Source: Pedobacter alluvionis (GTDB lineage Bacteria; Bacteroidota; Bacteroidia; Sphingobacteriales; Sphingobacteriaceae). From it: 64,000 nucleotides of DNA. Position numbers and translations under genes: made by a program. Shown piece by piece: positions 53,899 to 61,989 of the stretch. Every line of letters starts with the position of its first letter. Position 1 is the stretch's first letter. Below the pieces are notes generated by a model. The model was not told where the DNA came from, ran no database searches, and worked only from the letters and a program-made list of their open reading frames with translations. The DNA lies in assembly GCF_003664035.1 (NCBI RefSeq), contig NZ_RCCK01000010.1, forward strand, positions 1,612,001 to 1,676,000. Direction: 5' to 3'.

Positions 53899-53932
53899 TT
53901 TGTTTAAGTTTTATTGAATATATTTAAACAAA
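53899..53932. promoter_or_regulatory. Inverted repeat immediately upstream of the carH-like gene
   Basis: TTTGTTTAA (53899-53907) and TTAAACAAA (53924-53932) form a perfect 9-bp inverted repeat with a 16-base spacer, ending 3 bases before the ATG. The TTTG at 53899 followed 18 bases later by TATTTAAA could be a weak promoter inside the repeat. A MerR-type protein could bind here and repress its own operon. Confidence 0.5.
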
Positions 53933-53935
53933 ATA

Positions 53936-54841
53936 ATGACTTACTCAATTGCAGATCTTGAACAGCTTTCGGGCATCCATTCTCACACCATCAGGATCTG
54001 GGAGCAACGTTATAATGCGTTGAGTCCGTTGCGATCTCAGGGCAATACGCGTTTATACGATGATCAGCAGCTTGTAAAACTATTAAACATTGTAACCTTA
54101 AATAAAAGCGGCTTAAAAATTTCTAAAATCTGCAGTCTCTCAGATGAACAGATTGATGAACTTCTCGACCAACAATTTTCTCGTCCTGCTGATGATAAGC
54201 AAGATGATTATTATGTTTCTCAACTTATAAAGTATGGTCTGGCTTTTGATGAGTCCTCTTTTAATCATTTAATTGATCAATGCATCGATCAATTTGGGCT
54301 TTCTGACTGTTACCGGAAAATAATATATCCTTTGTTATTACGCCTGGGTTTAATGTGGCGAAAAGACGATATTTGTCCTGCGCACGAGCATTTTTTATCA
54401 AATATTATCCGTCAAAAAATATTTACCCATATTAATAATCTTCCTTTAACTAATCAATCAGGTCAGCGTTGGCTGCTTTTTTTACCGGAAGACGAAGATC
54501 ATGATATTGGGTTGCTTTTTGCCAATTATATGCTGCGGATGCAGGGTCATCAGGTTGTTTTTTTAGGTAGCAAAGTCCCGTTGGATTCGATTAGCCGAAT
54601 ATTTTCAACCTTAAATGTTGGCCATGTTCTGCTTTTTATGATAAAATCTCAATTAGCGTCTGCAGCACAACAATATATCGATCAATTGTCTGAAATATGC
54701 CCGGACACTAAAATCCACCTTGCTGGAAATAGTGAGGTTATCGGTAAACTAAACCATATCGATCACATCAACTGGATTAAAACGCTTGATGAATTTGAAA
54801 AAACAATAGAATACCCTGTTTTACATGAAAGAAATTTTTGA
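53936..54841 (+). CDS. MerR-family regulator with CarH-type cobalamin-binding light-sensor domain
   Basis: A 301-residue regulator of the CarH/LitR layout. Residues 1-70 are a MerR winged helix (YSIADLEQLSGIHSHTIRIW, then RYNALSPLRSQGNTRLYDD). A four-helix-bundle region follows and carries W141-x9-E151-H152 (MWRKDDICPAHEH), the W-x9-EH signature of adenosylcobalamin photoreceptors. The Rossmann-type cobalamin domain has E187-x-H189-x-x-G192 (EDHDIG), where His would ligate cobalt from below. In CarH, light breaks the Co-C bond and releases DNA. The start overlaps an AT-rich inverted repeat; the end overlaps crtB by 17 bases. Light control of this operon is an inference. Confidence 0.88.
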   Translation: MTYSIADLEQLSGIHSHTIRIWEQRYNALSPLRSQGNTRLYDDQQLVKLLNIVTLNKSGLKISKICSLSDEQIDELLDQQFSRPADDKQDDYYVSQLIKYGLAFDESSFNHLIDQCIDQFGLSDCYRKIIYPLLLRLGLMWRKDDICPAHEHFLSNIIRQKIFTHINNLPLTNQSGQRWLLFLPEDEDHDIGLLFANYMLRMQGHQVVFLGSKVPLDSISRIFSTLNVGHVLLFMIKSQLASAAQQYIDQLSEICPDTKIHLAGNSEVIGKLNHIDHINWIKTLDEFEKTIEYPVLHERNF

Positions 54842-55661
54842 TCAACTATCTGCCGATTGTAGCCGGCTTACCACTAAATCATATAGTACGAGCTTTTCGT
54901 TTGGAATTTATTTTCTTGGTAAAGAACTACGCCAACCCATACATGCTATTTACGGCTTTGTACGTTTAGCAGATGAAATTGTAGATAGCTTTCATCATTA
55001 TGACAAGAAATTTTTATTAGCAAAATTTAAAGAGGATACTTTTGAAGCCATTAACCTGGGCATAAGTTTAAATCCCATCTTAAATTCATTTCAAAAGGTT
55101 GTGAATCAATATCAGATAGATATGGAACTGATTGTTCTTTTTCTAAGAAGTATGGAAATGGATCTTTCCACACAGAAATATACTCCTGAACTTTACAACG
55201 AATACATTTTAGGTTCTGCAGAAGTAGTAGGATTGATGTGCCTAAAAGTTTTTACCCATGGGAGCGATGTAGGTTATGAACAGTTGAAACCTTATGCCAT
55301 GAAATTAGGTTCTGCATTTCAGAAGGTTAATTTTTTAAGGGATGTTAAAGCTGATCATCAAACACTTAGCCGTAATTATTTTCCTAATGTTAATTTGGCA
55401 TCATTTTGTGATAATCAAAAAAGAGAAATCGAAGAAGAAATTGAAACAGAATTTGCGATGGCACTAATTGGTATTAAGCTATTACCTGCTGCTTCCAGAA
55501 ATGGCGTATATTTGTCGTACATTTATTATAAAAAACTATTTGCAAAGATAAAGCGCTTAAGTGCTGAAAAAATCATGACTGAACGGATCAGGATTTCGAA
55601 CACCCACAAGGTTGGTTTGATGTTTGATTCGATTATCCGTAATAAGTTAAATGTAATTTAA
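54825..55661 (+). CDS. crtB: Phytoene synthase
   Basis: A 278-residue squalene/phytoene synthase that condenses two geranylgeranyl diphosphates, the first dedicated carotenoid step. The two Asp-rich Mg2+ sites are readable: YGFVRLADEIVDSF (D50, D54) and NFLRDVKADHQTLSRNYFP. The N-terminal CSRLTTKSYSTSF matches the family (SKSF-like) flap. It overlaps the regulator gene by 17 bases and ends directly on the ATG of idi. The downstream desaturase (crtI) and cyclase genes are not in the window, so the pathway must be completed elsewhere. Squalene synthase would be the alternative, but the neighbours favour phytoene. Confidence 0.92.
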   Translation: MKEIFDQLSADCSRLTTKSYSTSFSFGIYFLGKELRQPIHAIYGFVRLADEIVDSFHHYDKKFLLAKFKEDTFEAINLGISLNPILNSFQKVVNQYQIDMELIVLFLRSMEMDLSTQKYTPELYNEYILGSAEVVGLMCLKVFTHGSDVGYEQLKPYAMKLGSAFQKVNFLRDVKADHQTLSRNYFPNVNLASFCDNQKREIEEEIETEFAMALIGIKLLPAASRNGVYLSYIYYKKLFAKIKRLSAEKIMTERIRISNTHKVGLMFDSIIRNKLNVI

Positions 55662-56204
55662 ATGGAAGAGCAAGTTATTCTAGTTGACCTGGATGATGTG
55701 CCTAGAGGGCAGATGGATAAGATGGAAGCGCACGAAAAAGGTATGTTACACCGTGCTTTTTCTGTTTTTATTTTTAATTCTAAGTGCGAACTGTTGCTGC
55801 AGCAAAGAGCACTGCACAAATACCATTCGATGGGCTTATGGACGAACACCTGCTGCAGTCATCAGCGGATTGGAGAGAGTAATATCCGCGCGGCTAAAAG
55901 GAGGTTGATGGAAGAAATGGGTATCGATTGCGAATTAAGCTTTTTGTTTAAATTTACTTATAAAGCAATATTTGAAAATGGCTTAACGGAACATGAGATA
56001 GACCATGTTTTTTTTGGCATGAGCGATAAATTACCCGTTATAAATCTGGATGAAGTAGCATCCTTTAAGTATGTGGATTTGGAAACTTTAGCAAAGGATA
56101 TTGAGGTTAATCCAAATGCCTATACACCATGGTTGAGAATCTCTTTAGCTCAAGTGATCGCATACGCATCAACAGCTAAAACAAAAAACGGGCATACAGC
56201 CTAA
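55662..56204 (+). CDS. idi: Isopentenyl-diphosphate isomerase, type 1
   Basis: A 180-residue Nudix-type IPP isomerase that interconverts IPP and DMAPP, feeding carotenoid precursors. The catalytic Cys is C65 in LWTNTCCSH, with H67 as metal ligand. The Nudix-like RAAKRRLMEEMGIDC and the acidic LTEHEIDHVF segment are present. Its ATG abuts the crtB stop with no gap, so it is cotranscribed. The presence of a type 1 enzyme in a bacterium using the IspD route suggests a role in balancing precursors for the pigment. Length is normal. Confidence 0.95.
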   Translation: MEEQVILVDLDDVPRGQMDKMEAHEKGMLHRAFSVFIFNSKCELLLQQRALHKYHSMGLWTNTCCSHQRIGESNIRAAKRRLMEEMGIDCELSFLFKFTYKAIFENGLTEHEIDHVFFGMSDKLPVINLDEVASFKYVDLETLAKDIEVNPNAYTPWLRISLAQVIAYASTAKTKNGHTA

Positions 56205-56400
56205 GCCATATACCCGTATCTAAATTAACGCTCTCGAGGACAAATATAAGGCTACTTTTGAAAATTCCTAAAATTTAATATTTCTTTTACTTTAAGATTA
56301 TAGTTGGATGTAACATAAAAGGTTTTACTATAATTTAAATGCTTAGTATTTAGTGTTTTATGTTTTTCACTAAAAAAATAGGCCGAAAAATATTTTTTAG

Positions 56401-57138
56401 CTAGAGGTATAGTTTTTGGCATTTTTCGCAAAAGTAAGTCTGACGATGTGTTTTGCCAAGTTCCTTTTTCTCTATTTTGTGTTTAAGCGGGCACTCTTTC
56501 TTACTGTATACCTCCCAATGCTTACTTAATGTATTTTCCTTTTTCCATTTTAAAAAATCGAAGCTATAATTCCTGGCCTCCTTAACCAATGCCTTTAATT
56601 TTGCAGGTGGTAAATTTTCAATTTTAGTCAGGGGATGTATGCGGGTACGGTATAAAACCTCATTTTTAATAATATTACCCACTCCACTAAAAATTTGCTG
56701 ATCGAGCAATATGTCGCAAACCATTATCTGGGGATTTTCTTTCAATGTTTTAATAGCTGCGCTACTGCTCCATTCATCAGCCATCACATCGTTTTCCCAA
56801 TTGTAATGTTTTTTAACGTTTCCTTCCAAAAGGTCAACTTTGCAGGTATAGAAATTTAATTCATCTTTTTTAAAGATCAAGCCCAGCTTTAATGGTGTTT
56901 TTTTACGTTCGTTAATTAAATAACTGCCAAATAACATAAAATGAATGCGGATGGTGAAATCGTTAAAACAGATCAGGAAATGTTTACCCCAGCTTTTAAA
57001 ATCCTGGATTTTTTGATGGAGCAATCTATCTTTGTCGAAATCTTTTACATTACCTGCCACTTCCAGTACTTCTGGTTTGCCCAGATGAAGCTCCTTGATT
57101 AAATCCTTTAATATTACGATTGATGGACCTTCAGGCAT
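56401..57138 (-). CDS. Formamidopyrimidine-DNA glycosylase/endonuclease VIII-like protein
   Basis: A 245-residue base-excision repair glycosylase. It begins MPEGPSIVILKDLIKEL; the catalytic Pro2-Glu3 at the N-terminus and MPEGP form favour the Nei branch over Fpg (MPELPE). The helix-two-turn-helix is around 130-190 (ILLDQQIFSGVGNIIKNEVL, with the conserved Asn). The C-terminal zinc finger has C, H, C, C in ECPLKHK and TYFCEKCQKLY. It removes oxidised pyrimidines and nicks the strand. It is followed after 1 base on the strand by nothing else but is preceded by the KTSC gene with a 1-base gap. Confidence 0.9.
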   Translation of the reverse strand: MPEGPSIVILKDLIKELHLGKPEVLEVAGNVKDFDKDRLLHQKIQDFKSWGKHFLICFNDFTIRIHFMLFGSYLINERKKTPLKLGLIFKKDELNFYTCKVDLLEGNVKKHYNWENDVMADEWSSSAAIKTLKENPQIMVCDILLDQQIFSGVGNIIKNEVLYRTRIHPLTKIENLPPAKLKALVKEARNYSFDFLKWKKENTLSKHWEVYSKKECPLKHKIEKKELGKTHRQTYFCEKCQKLYL

Positions 57139-57139
57139 A

Positions 57140-57343
57140 TTATTCTTCCCCTAGTTTCTGGAATTTATATTTACCTTTAATATTGCTGTTAAAATATCTT
57201 CCTTTTGATCCGGATGCTTTTAACATCTTGTAAATCTTTCCGGGAACATTCTTGTAGAGATAAACCATGCCAGTTACAAAAAAGATTTTTAGTGTTTCTG
57301 TAGCTACATCATAATTAAAATATTTGATTACTGATGATGGCAT
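57140..57343 (-). CDS. KTSC domain protein
   Basis: A 67-residue protein that is a stand-alone KTSC domain, with SSVIKYFNYDVATETLKIFF at the start and VYLYKNVPGKIYKMLKASGSKGRYFNSNI at the end. The family is found in nucleic-acid-related enzymes such as lysyl-tRNA synthetase C-termini, so a DNA or RNA binding role is likely. Its stop is one base before the glycosylase start, so the two are cotranscribed. That supports a link to DNA repair. Confidence 0.85.
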   Translation of the reverse strand: MPSSVIKYFNYDVATETLKIFFVTGMVYLYKNVPGKIYKMLKASGSKGRYFNSNIKGKYKFQKLGEE

Positions 57344-57388
57344 AATATCAGGTTATACCTTATAAAACAGCGACCGTTATAAATGGTT

Positions 57389-57769
57389 TCAATCATTCTT
57401 GAGTGTTGCTTCTTCTTTTTGAGCTTTGATTTTTTCATTCTTCAAATCGATACGGATAATGTTGTATAAGCTCATATAAACGTTTGCTATCCATACTATT
57501 GAAAAAAAAGAAATAATATAGCCGCGCCAATCCGGATAAATCAATGTGAATTTGGTAATAAAGAGCAATATTAAGGTTACATAGTGACTAAAGCAGTATT
57601 CGCATGTAAATACATAAAAAAATTTCCTTTTTAACAGTTGGTTGCAGCTTTTAGAGCGATTTACGCAGAATTCACGTGCTTCTCTGAAAATCTCTTCTTT
57701 GGTAACTGTCCACGCGATGCAAGCTACAGGCAAAGCCATAATAAAGAGATAATAAAGGTGTGTTTCCAT
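57389..57769 (-). CDS. Small membrane protein with CxxC motif
   Basis: A 126-residue protein with three hydrophobic stretches (YYLFIMALPVACIAWTV, YVTLILLFITKFTLIY, IISFFSIVWIANVYMSLY). Between the first two it has CEYCFSHYV, a CxxC pair. A third Cys pair (CVNRSKSC) precedes it. The layout recalls the DUF1360 family, which I only recall loosely. The tail is Lys/Glu-rich and cytoplasmic. It is 46 bases upstream of the KTSC gene and may share its transcript. Function unknown; a metal or redox role at the membrane is a guess. Confidence 0.65.
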   Translation of the reverse strand: METHLYYLFIMALPVACIAWTVTKEEIFREAREFCVNRSKSCNQLLKRKFFYVFTCEYCFSHYVTLILLFITKFTLIYPDWRGYIISFFSIVWIANVYMSLYNIIRIDLKNEKIKAQKEEATLKND

Positions 57770-57881
57770 AGTAATTAAATCGGATTATAAATACAACCTT
57801 AAACAGTAGAAAATGTTTAATTAAGCAATGAACATTTTAATCACATTTATGTTAAATAAAATATAGCTAATTATTTATTTT

Positions 57882-58070
57882 ATGGAAAGATCAGAAATTA
57901 TATCTCTATTAGAGGTAATTAACCAACAGGTAAGTTCTTCAGTTTTAGGTGGCATGGAAGAAGAATATGAAGAGTTGGAAAGCATGGGACTGATTAAAAT
58001 TAACCGCGAATCGGTACAATGGTCTTCTGCGATAACTCCTGCCGGCATTGCTTATTTGGGGCACGATTGA
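57882..58070 (+). CDS. Small hypothetical protein
   Basis: A 62-residue soluble, acidic protein (MERSEIISLLEVINQQVSSS, then SVQWSSAITPAGIAYLG). It could fold as a small winged-helix-like domain, which is a weak impression. It is a single gene divergent from the membrane protein at 57389, with a 112-base AT-rich gap between. No family is recognised. The 657 bases after it are repeat-filled. Confidence 0.55.
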   Translation: MERSEIISLLEVINQQVSSSVLGGMEEEYEELESMGLIKINRESVQWSSAITPAGIAYLGHD

Positions 58071-58179
58071 TTCGGTTATTTAACGCCGAAAAATCGTTTG
58101 TCAGTCTTGGGGTTAATTTATTTTATAAAAATCAATATTAATGGACAGGAGAGTTTTTAACGAACTGTAGACTGTGAGG

Positions 58180-58324
58180 AATCGTCATTGCGAGAAGGGT
58201 TTTTCAGCCGACGAAGCAATCTTACAACGATCGCTACTAGCGTAGGCATTAAGATTGCTTCGTTCCTCGCAATGACGATTTTTCTATTGGAGTCTGTCAA
58301 TGGTAGCGTTGTCGAAGACCCTTT
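58180..58324. repeat. Palindromic intergenic repeat, copy 2 (nested inverted arms)
   Basis: Perfect outer arms AATCGTCATTGCGAG (58180-58194) and CTCGCAATGACGATT (58266-58280) enclose perfect inner arms CGAAGCAATCTTA (58212-58224) and TAAGATTGCTTCG (58250-58262). A tail with CTGTCAATGGTAGCG follows. It shares its order with the copy at 5211. The remaining bases up to 58727 have no supported gene; the leftward frame at 58391-58582 has no family support. Confidence 0.88.
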
Positions 58325-58685
58325 AAATAAATTAAATTCTTAACCATATAAGAAATATAAGATCATGTAAGGTTGCGTGTTCTTGTATGGTTAAAATGAT
58401 TTGGAATCTGTGTAATCATTCAATATCATGATTATTTTAATTTGACTACTATTAGTGCCCAATAGCCCTGATGGCAATGGAAATCCCTTTTGGATGATTG
58501 TTGAATTGTCTGATTTAATGATTTTAACCAAAAGGATTGGAATGTACAGCAGGACTGAACCCTCAATAATGGTTACTGACATTGCGCTTCAAAAAAACAA
58601 CTGGCAATTTTTAACGATTGATCTGTAGACCTCCTACCAATATCTTTACGACTAAACTTTGACTAATTTATTGTTGGAATTCTGC

Positions 58686-58693
58686 TAAATTTG
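58686..58693 (+). promoter_or_regulatory. -7 promoter box ahead of the HipA-like kinase
   Basis: TAAATTTG matches TAnnTTTG, 34 bases before the start codon. The nearest TTTG (58658-58661) is 24 bases upstream, slightly beyond the usual spacing. Confidence 0.5.
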
Positions 58694-58727
58694 CAACAAG
58701 TTTAGAATTGTGCCTAAATAAAAATAA

Positions 58728-59540
58728 ATGGCTATTCTATCTGCAGATATGAACGATTTACAACTTAGAACGGTAAATGTAACCAGATACGTTACACCTT
58801 TGCGCGAGGGTGGCTCTATGCCTGCCATTGCGGAGGCGGATGATAACTTTTTATATGTACTGAAATTTAGAGGGGCAGGCCAGGGTACCCGGGCTTTAAT
58901 TGCCGAACTAATTGGTGGCGAAATTGCCCGTTATTTAGGTTTGCGGGTACCTGAATTGGTTTTTGCCAATCTGGATGAAGCTTTTGGGAGAACAGAGCCT
59001 GACGAAGAAATTCAGGATTTGCTAAAAGCCAGTGTGGGTTTAAATTTGGCATTGCACTATTTATCAGGGGCGATAACGTTCGATCCAACTGTAACTACGG
59101 TAGATGCTAAACTCGCCTCGCAAATTGTATGGCTTGATTGTTTTCTAACCAATATGGACCGTACCTGCAGAAATACCAATATGTTACTGTGGCATAAGGA
59201 ACTTTGGCTAATTGACCATGGTGCTGCATTATATTTTCATCATTCCTGGCAAAATTGGGAAGAGCAGGCTATTAAGCCGTTCTTTTTGGTAAAAGACCAT
59301 GTATTGTTGCCATGGGCTACTGAACTGGATAATGTAAATGAAGAATTTAGTAAACTACTTAATGCTGAGAAGATCGAAGCGGTTATTAATTTAATTCCTG
59401 ATGATTGGTTGGAAGGCGAAACGAACTTCGAAAGTAAGGCAGAGCACCGTAATGCCTATACGCATTTTCTTACTAACAGGTTGGCTCATTCAACTATATT
59501 TTTAAAAGAAGCACAGCATGCAAGGGAAATTCTTATTTGA
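58728..59540 (+). CDS. HipA-like kinase family protein
   Basis: A 270-residue protein of the compact HipA_2 family (sometimes mislabelled as an aminotransferase). Visible kinase features are KFRGAGQGTRALIAELIGGE, the loop VWLDCFLTNMDRTCRNTNML with conserved Asp and Asn, and the metal-binding LWLIDHGAALYF. It lacks the HipA N-subdomain 1 and an HipB antitoxin gene. It overlaps the DUF3037 gene by 23 bases, a pairing seen repeatedly, as I recall. The pair may form a regulated toxin-like or stress unit, but no target is known. The Met at 58749 is an alternative start. Confidence 0.85.
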   Translation: MAILSADMNDLQLRTVNVTRYVTPLREGGSMPAIAEADDNFLYVLKFRGAGQGTRALIAELIGGEIARYLGLRVPELVFANLDEAFGRTEPDEEIQDLLKASVGLNLALHYLSGAITFDPTVTTVDAKLASQIVWLDCFLTNMDRTCRNTNMLLWHKELWLIDHGAALYFHHSWQNWEEQAIKPFFLVKDHVLLPWATELDNVNEEFSKLLNAEKIEAVINLIPDDWLEGETNFESKAEHRNAYTHFLTNRLAHSTIFLKEAQHAREILI

Positions 59541-59901
59541 GTATGCTGTGATTCGCGTAATGCCCAGGGTAGAACGTGAAGAGTTTATTAATGTTGGTAT
59601 TATTTTGTTTTGTGCCAGGCAAAAATTTCTAAAAAGTGTTTTTTTCCTGGATGAGAAAAGAGTAAAGGCTTTTTCTGCAGAGATAGATTTAGAAGAGTTA
59701 AAAGAGAATTTATGTGCTTTTGAGAGAATAAGTACGTCTGCGAAAGGATCAGGTCCCATTGGTCAATATGACCAGGCTTCCCGGTTCAGGTGGCTTACGG
59801 CAACCAGAAGTACCGTAGTGCAGTGCTCTAAGGTACACCCAGGCTTTTGCGATGATGCGGAAGAGACTTTATTGAGGTTGCACCAGGAACTGGTTCTGTA
59901 G
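59518..59901 (+). CDS. DUF3037 family protein
   Basis: A 127-residue protein carrying DUF3037. It begins with FLFEYAVIRVMPRVEREEFI and NVGIILFCARQKFLKSV, and the C-terminal half has GPIGQYDQASRFRWLTATRS. It is soluble and has no catalytic motif that I can name. It overlaps the HipA-like kinase by 23 bases, so translation is coupled. DUF3037 is the constant partner of HipA_2 as far as I recall, so it could serve as antitoxin, adaptor or target. No experimental role is known to me. Confidence 0.87.
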   Translation: MQGKFLFEYAVIRVMPRVEREEFINVGIILFCARQKFLKSVFFLDEKRVKAFSAEIDLEELKENLCAFERISTSAKGSGPIGQYDQASRFRWLTATRSTVVQCSKVHPGFCDDAEETLLRLHQELVL

Positions 59902-60074
59902 CGCCATGCGCATGGCGCTAAGCGTTTGAATTAACTTTATGAACAACTATTTTCTGTTCCTGAACAATCTATCAATCTAACAATTAATCAGTTTACAATT
60001 GGCAGTCTTCAGTTATCAAGCAATCAATATAACAATCAAGCAATAAAATAATTTACACCATTAACCATCTAGCC

Positions 60075-61988
60075 TTGCCAAAAGAATATTTCAAAAAACT
60101 TCAGGATCTGCTCGATACCGAACGCAACGAAGATTTACAATCCTACCTAAAACTTACTGAAAATACTTCGGCTGCCGATAGGAGGGCCTTGGGTTTAACG
60201 TGGTATCCTATTGCAATCAGGAATACAGAAATAGGCCGTGGCGATTATTTAACCGTTGAACTGGAAAGAACTACCCATCAGGATTTTTCCCATCAGTTCC
60301 GCTTTGGTTCTGCTGTGGTATTATTTTCTAATCACGATGCCAAAGAAGATCGAATAGAGGGCATTATCAGTCATCAAAGTGGTAGCCGGATGAAAATTAG
60401 CTTCCGTGTTGATGAATTACCAGATTGGACCAGAGATGGCAAACTCGGCGTAGATTTACTTTTTGATAATAACAGTTACGACGAAATGCAGAGCGCCCTT
60501 AAACAGGCTACGCATCTGGCGGAGAATGAATCAGAAAATAAACTGATCCGTATTTTAACAGCAGGAGAAAAACCATCATTTCAGGGAGAAGAGAAATTTA
60601 TCATTCCCAATACACTAAACGACTCGCAGCAATTAGCAGTGAATAAAATTGTAGCAGCCGATCATCTGGCTGTAGTTCATGGCCCGCCAGGTACCGGAAA
60701 AACAACAACGCTTGTTCATGCTATAAAATCATTGATTAAACACAGCGATCAAAAAATGCTGGTGGTAGCCCCAAGTAATACTGCTGTTGATTTACTTACG
60801 GAGAAGTTAGCTGCTGAAGGGTTAAAAGTAATCCGTGTGGGCAACCCGGCAAGGGTTTCAGAAAGATTGCTTGCAGCTACTCTGGATCATCAAATGGCCG
60901 ATCATCCGGAGATGAAAACCATTAAAGCTTTAAAAAAACAGGCCAGTGAGTATAAAAATATGGCCCACAAATACAAACGGAGTTTTGGTAAAGCAGAACG
61001 CGACCAGCGTAAGGCACTGTTTGATGAAGCACATAAAATTGGAAAAGAAGTAGAAAAAACAGAACAGTATATTATGGACAATCTGTTTACTAAAGCACAG
61101 ATTATTACTGCTACACTGGTAGGGGCTAACCATTATACCGTTCGGAATTTAAAATATAATACGATTGTGATTGATGAGGCGGGACAGGCCTTAGAACCAG
61201 CTTGCTGGATACCAATCTTAAAGGCGCAAAAAGTAATATTGGCTGGGGATCATTTCCAGCTTTCGCCAACTATAAAATCAAATGAGGCAGCCAGAAATGG
61301 TTTAAGTAATACTTTATTAGAAAAAGCGGTAAATCTTCATCCAGAATCAGTTGTATTGCTAAATGAACAATACAGGATGAATAAAGACATTATGGGTTAT
61401 TCATCCCAGGTATTTTACAAAAATGAATTAAAAGCCCATCAATCTGTTGCAGATCATGTATTATTTACTGGCGATGAACCGATTCAGTTTATTGATACGG
61501 CAGGTTGTAGTTTCGACGAAAAGTTAGATGGAACCAGTACAACCAATCCAGATGAAGCCGCGTTTCTGGTTAAACATTTAGCACACCTGGTTGGCAATTT
61601 ATCCGCTATTTATACAACAGATGCCTTTCCATCTATTGCTATTGTTTCTCCATATAAACAACAGGTTCAGATTTTAAATGTCCTGGTTCAGGAAAATGAA
61701 ATTTTAATTCCATATCGACATAAAATTGCGGTAAATACCATTGATAGCTTCCAGGGGCAGGAACGTGATGTGGTTTATATCAGCCTGACCAGGAGTAATG
61801 CCGATGGAAGTATAGGGTTTTTATCAGATACGAGGAGAATGAATGTGGCCATGACGAGGGCCAGGAAAAAGCTGGTTGTGATTGGCGATAGTGCTACCTT
61901 ATCGAAATCTAATTTTTATGCGGAGTTTATCCAATATGCAGAACAATTGAATGCCTACCGCAGTGCCTGGGAATTTATAGACCTTTAG
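60075..61988 (+). CDS. SF1 DNA/RNA helicase, IGHMBP2/UPF1-like
   Basis: A 637-residue superfamily 1 helicase. Motif I is VVHGPPGTGKTTTLVHAI near residue 208, Ia is VVAPSNTAVDLLTEK, II is TIVIDEAGQALEPA, III is ILAGDHFQLSPT, IV/V is VNTIDSFQGQERDVVYISL and VI is VAMTRARKKLVVIGD. An N-terminal OB-like or stalk region (about 1-180) precedes the core. The start is a TTG (60075). It probably unwinds DNA or RNA 5'-3'. It is convergent with topB, with one base between the stops. Confidence 0.93.
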   Translation: MPKEYFKKLQDLLDTERNEDLQSYLKLTENTSAADRRALGLTWYPIAIRNTEIGRGDYLTVELERTTHQDFSHQFRFGSAVVLFSNHDAKEDRIEGIISHQSGSRMKISFRVDELPDWTRDGKLGVDLLFDNNSYDEMQSALKQATHLAENESENKLIRILTAGEKPSFQGEEKFIIPNTLNDSQQLAVNKIVAADHLAVVHGPPGTGKTTTLVHAIKSLIKHSDQKMLVVAPSNTAVDLLTEKLAAEGLKVIRVGNPARVSERLLAATLDHQMADHPEMKTIKALKKQASEYKNMAHKYKRSFGKAERDQRKALFDEAHKIGKEVEKTEQYIMDNLFTKAQIITATLVGANHYTVRNLKYNTIVIDEAGQALEPACWIPILKAQKVILAGDHFQLSPTIKSNEAARNGLSNTLLEKAVNLHPESVVLLNEQYRMNKDIMGYSSQVFYKNELKAHQSVADHVLFTGDEPIQFIDTAGCSFDEKLDGTSTTNPDEAAFLVKHLAHLVGNLSAIYTTDAFPSIAIVSPYKQQVQILNVLVQENEILIPYRHKIAVNTIDSFQGQERDVVYISLTRSNADGSIGFLSDTRRMNVAMTRARKKLVVIGDSATLSKSNFYAEFIQYAEQLNAYRSAWEFIDL

Positions 61989-61989
61989 G

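Noticed and set aside
58391..58582. A 63-residue leftward frame in the repeat gap
   Set aside because: Low-complexity sequence with no signal and no neighbour support.
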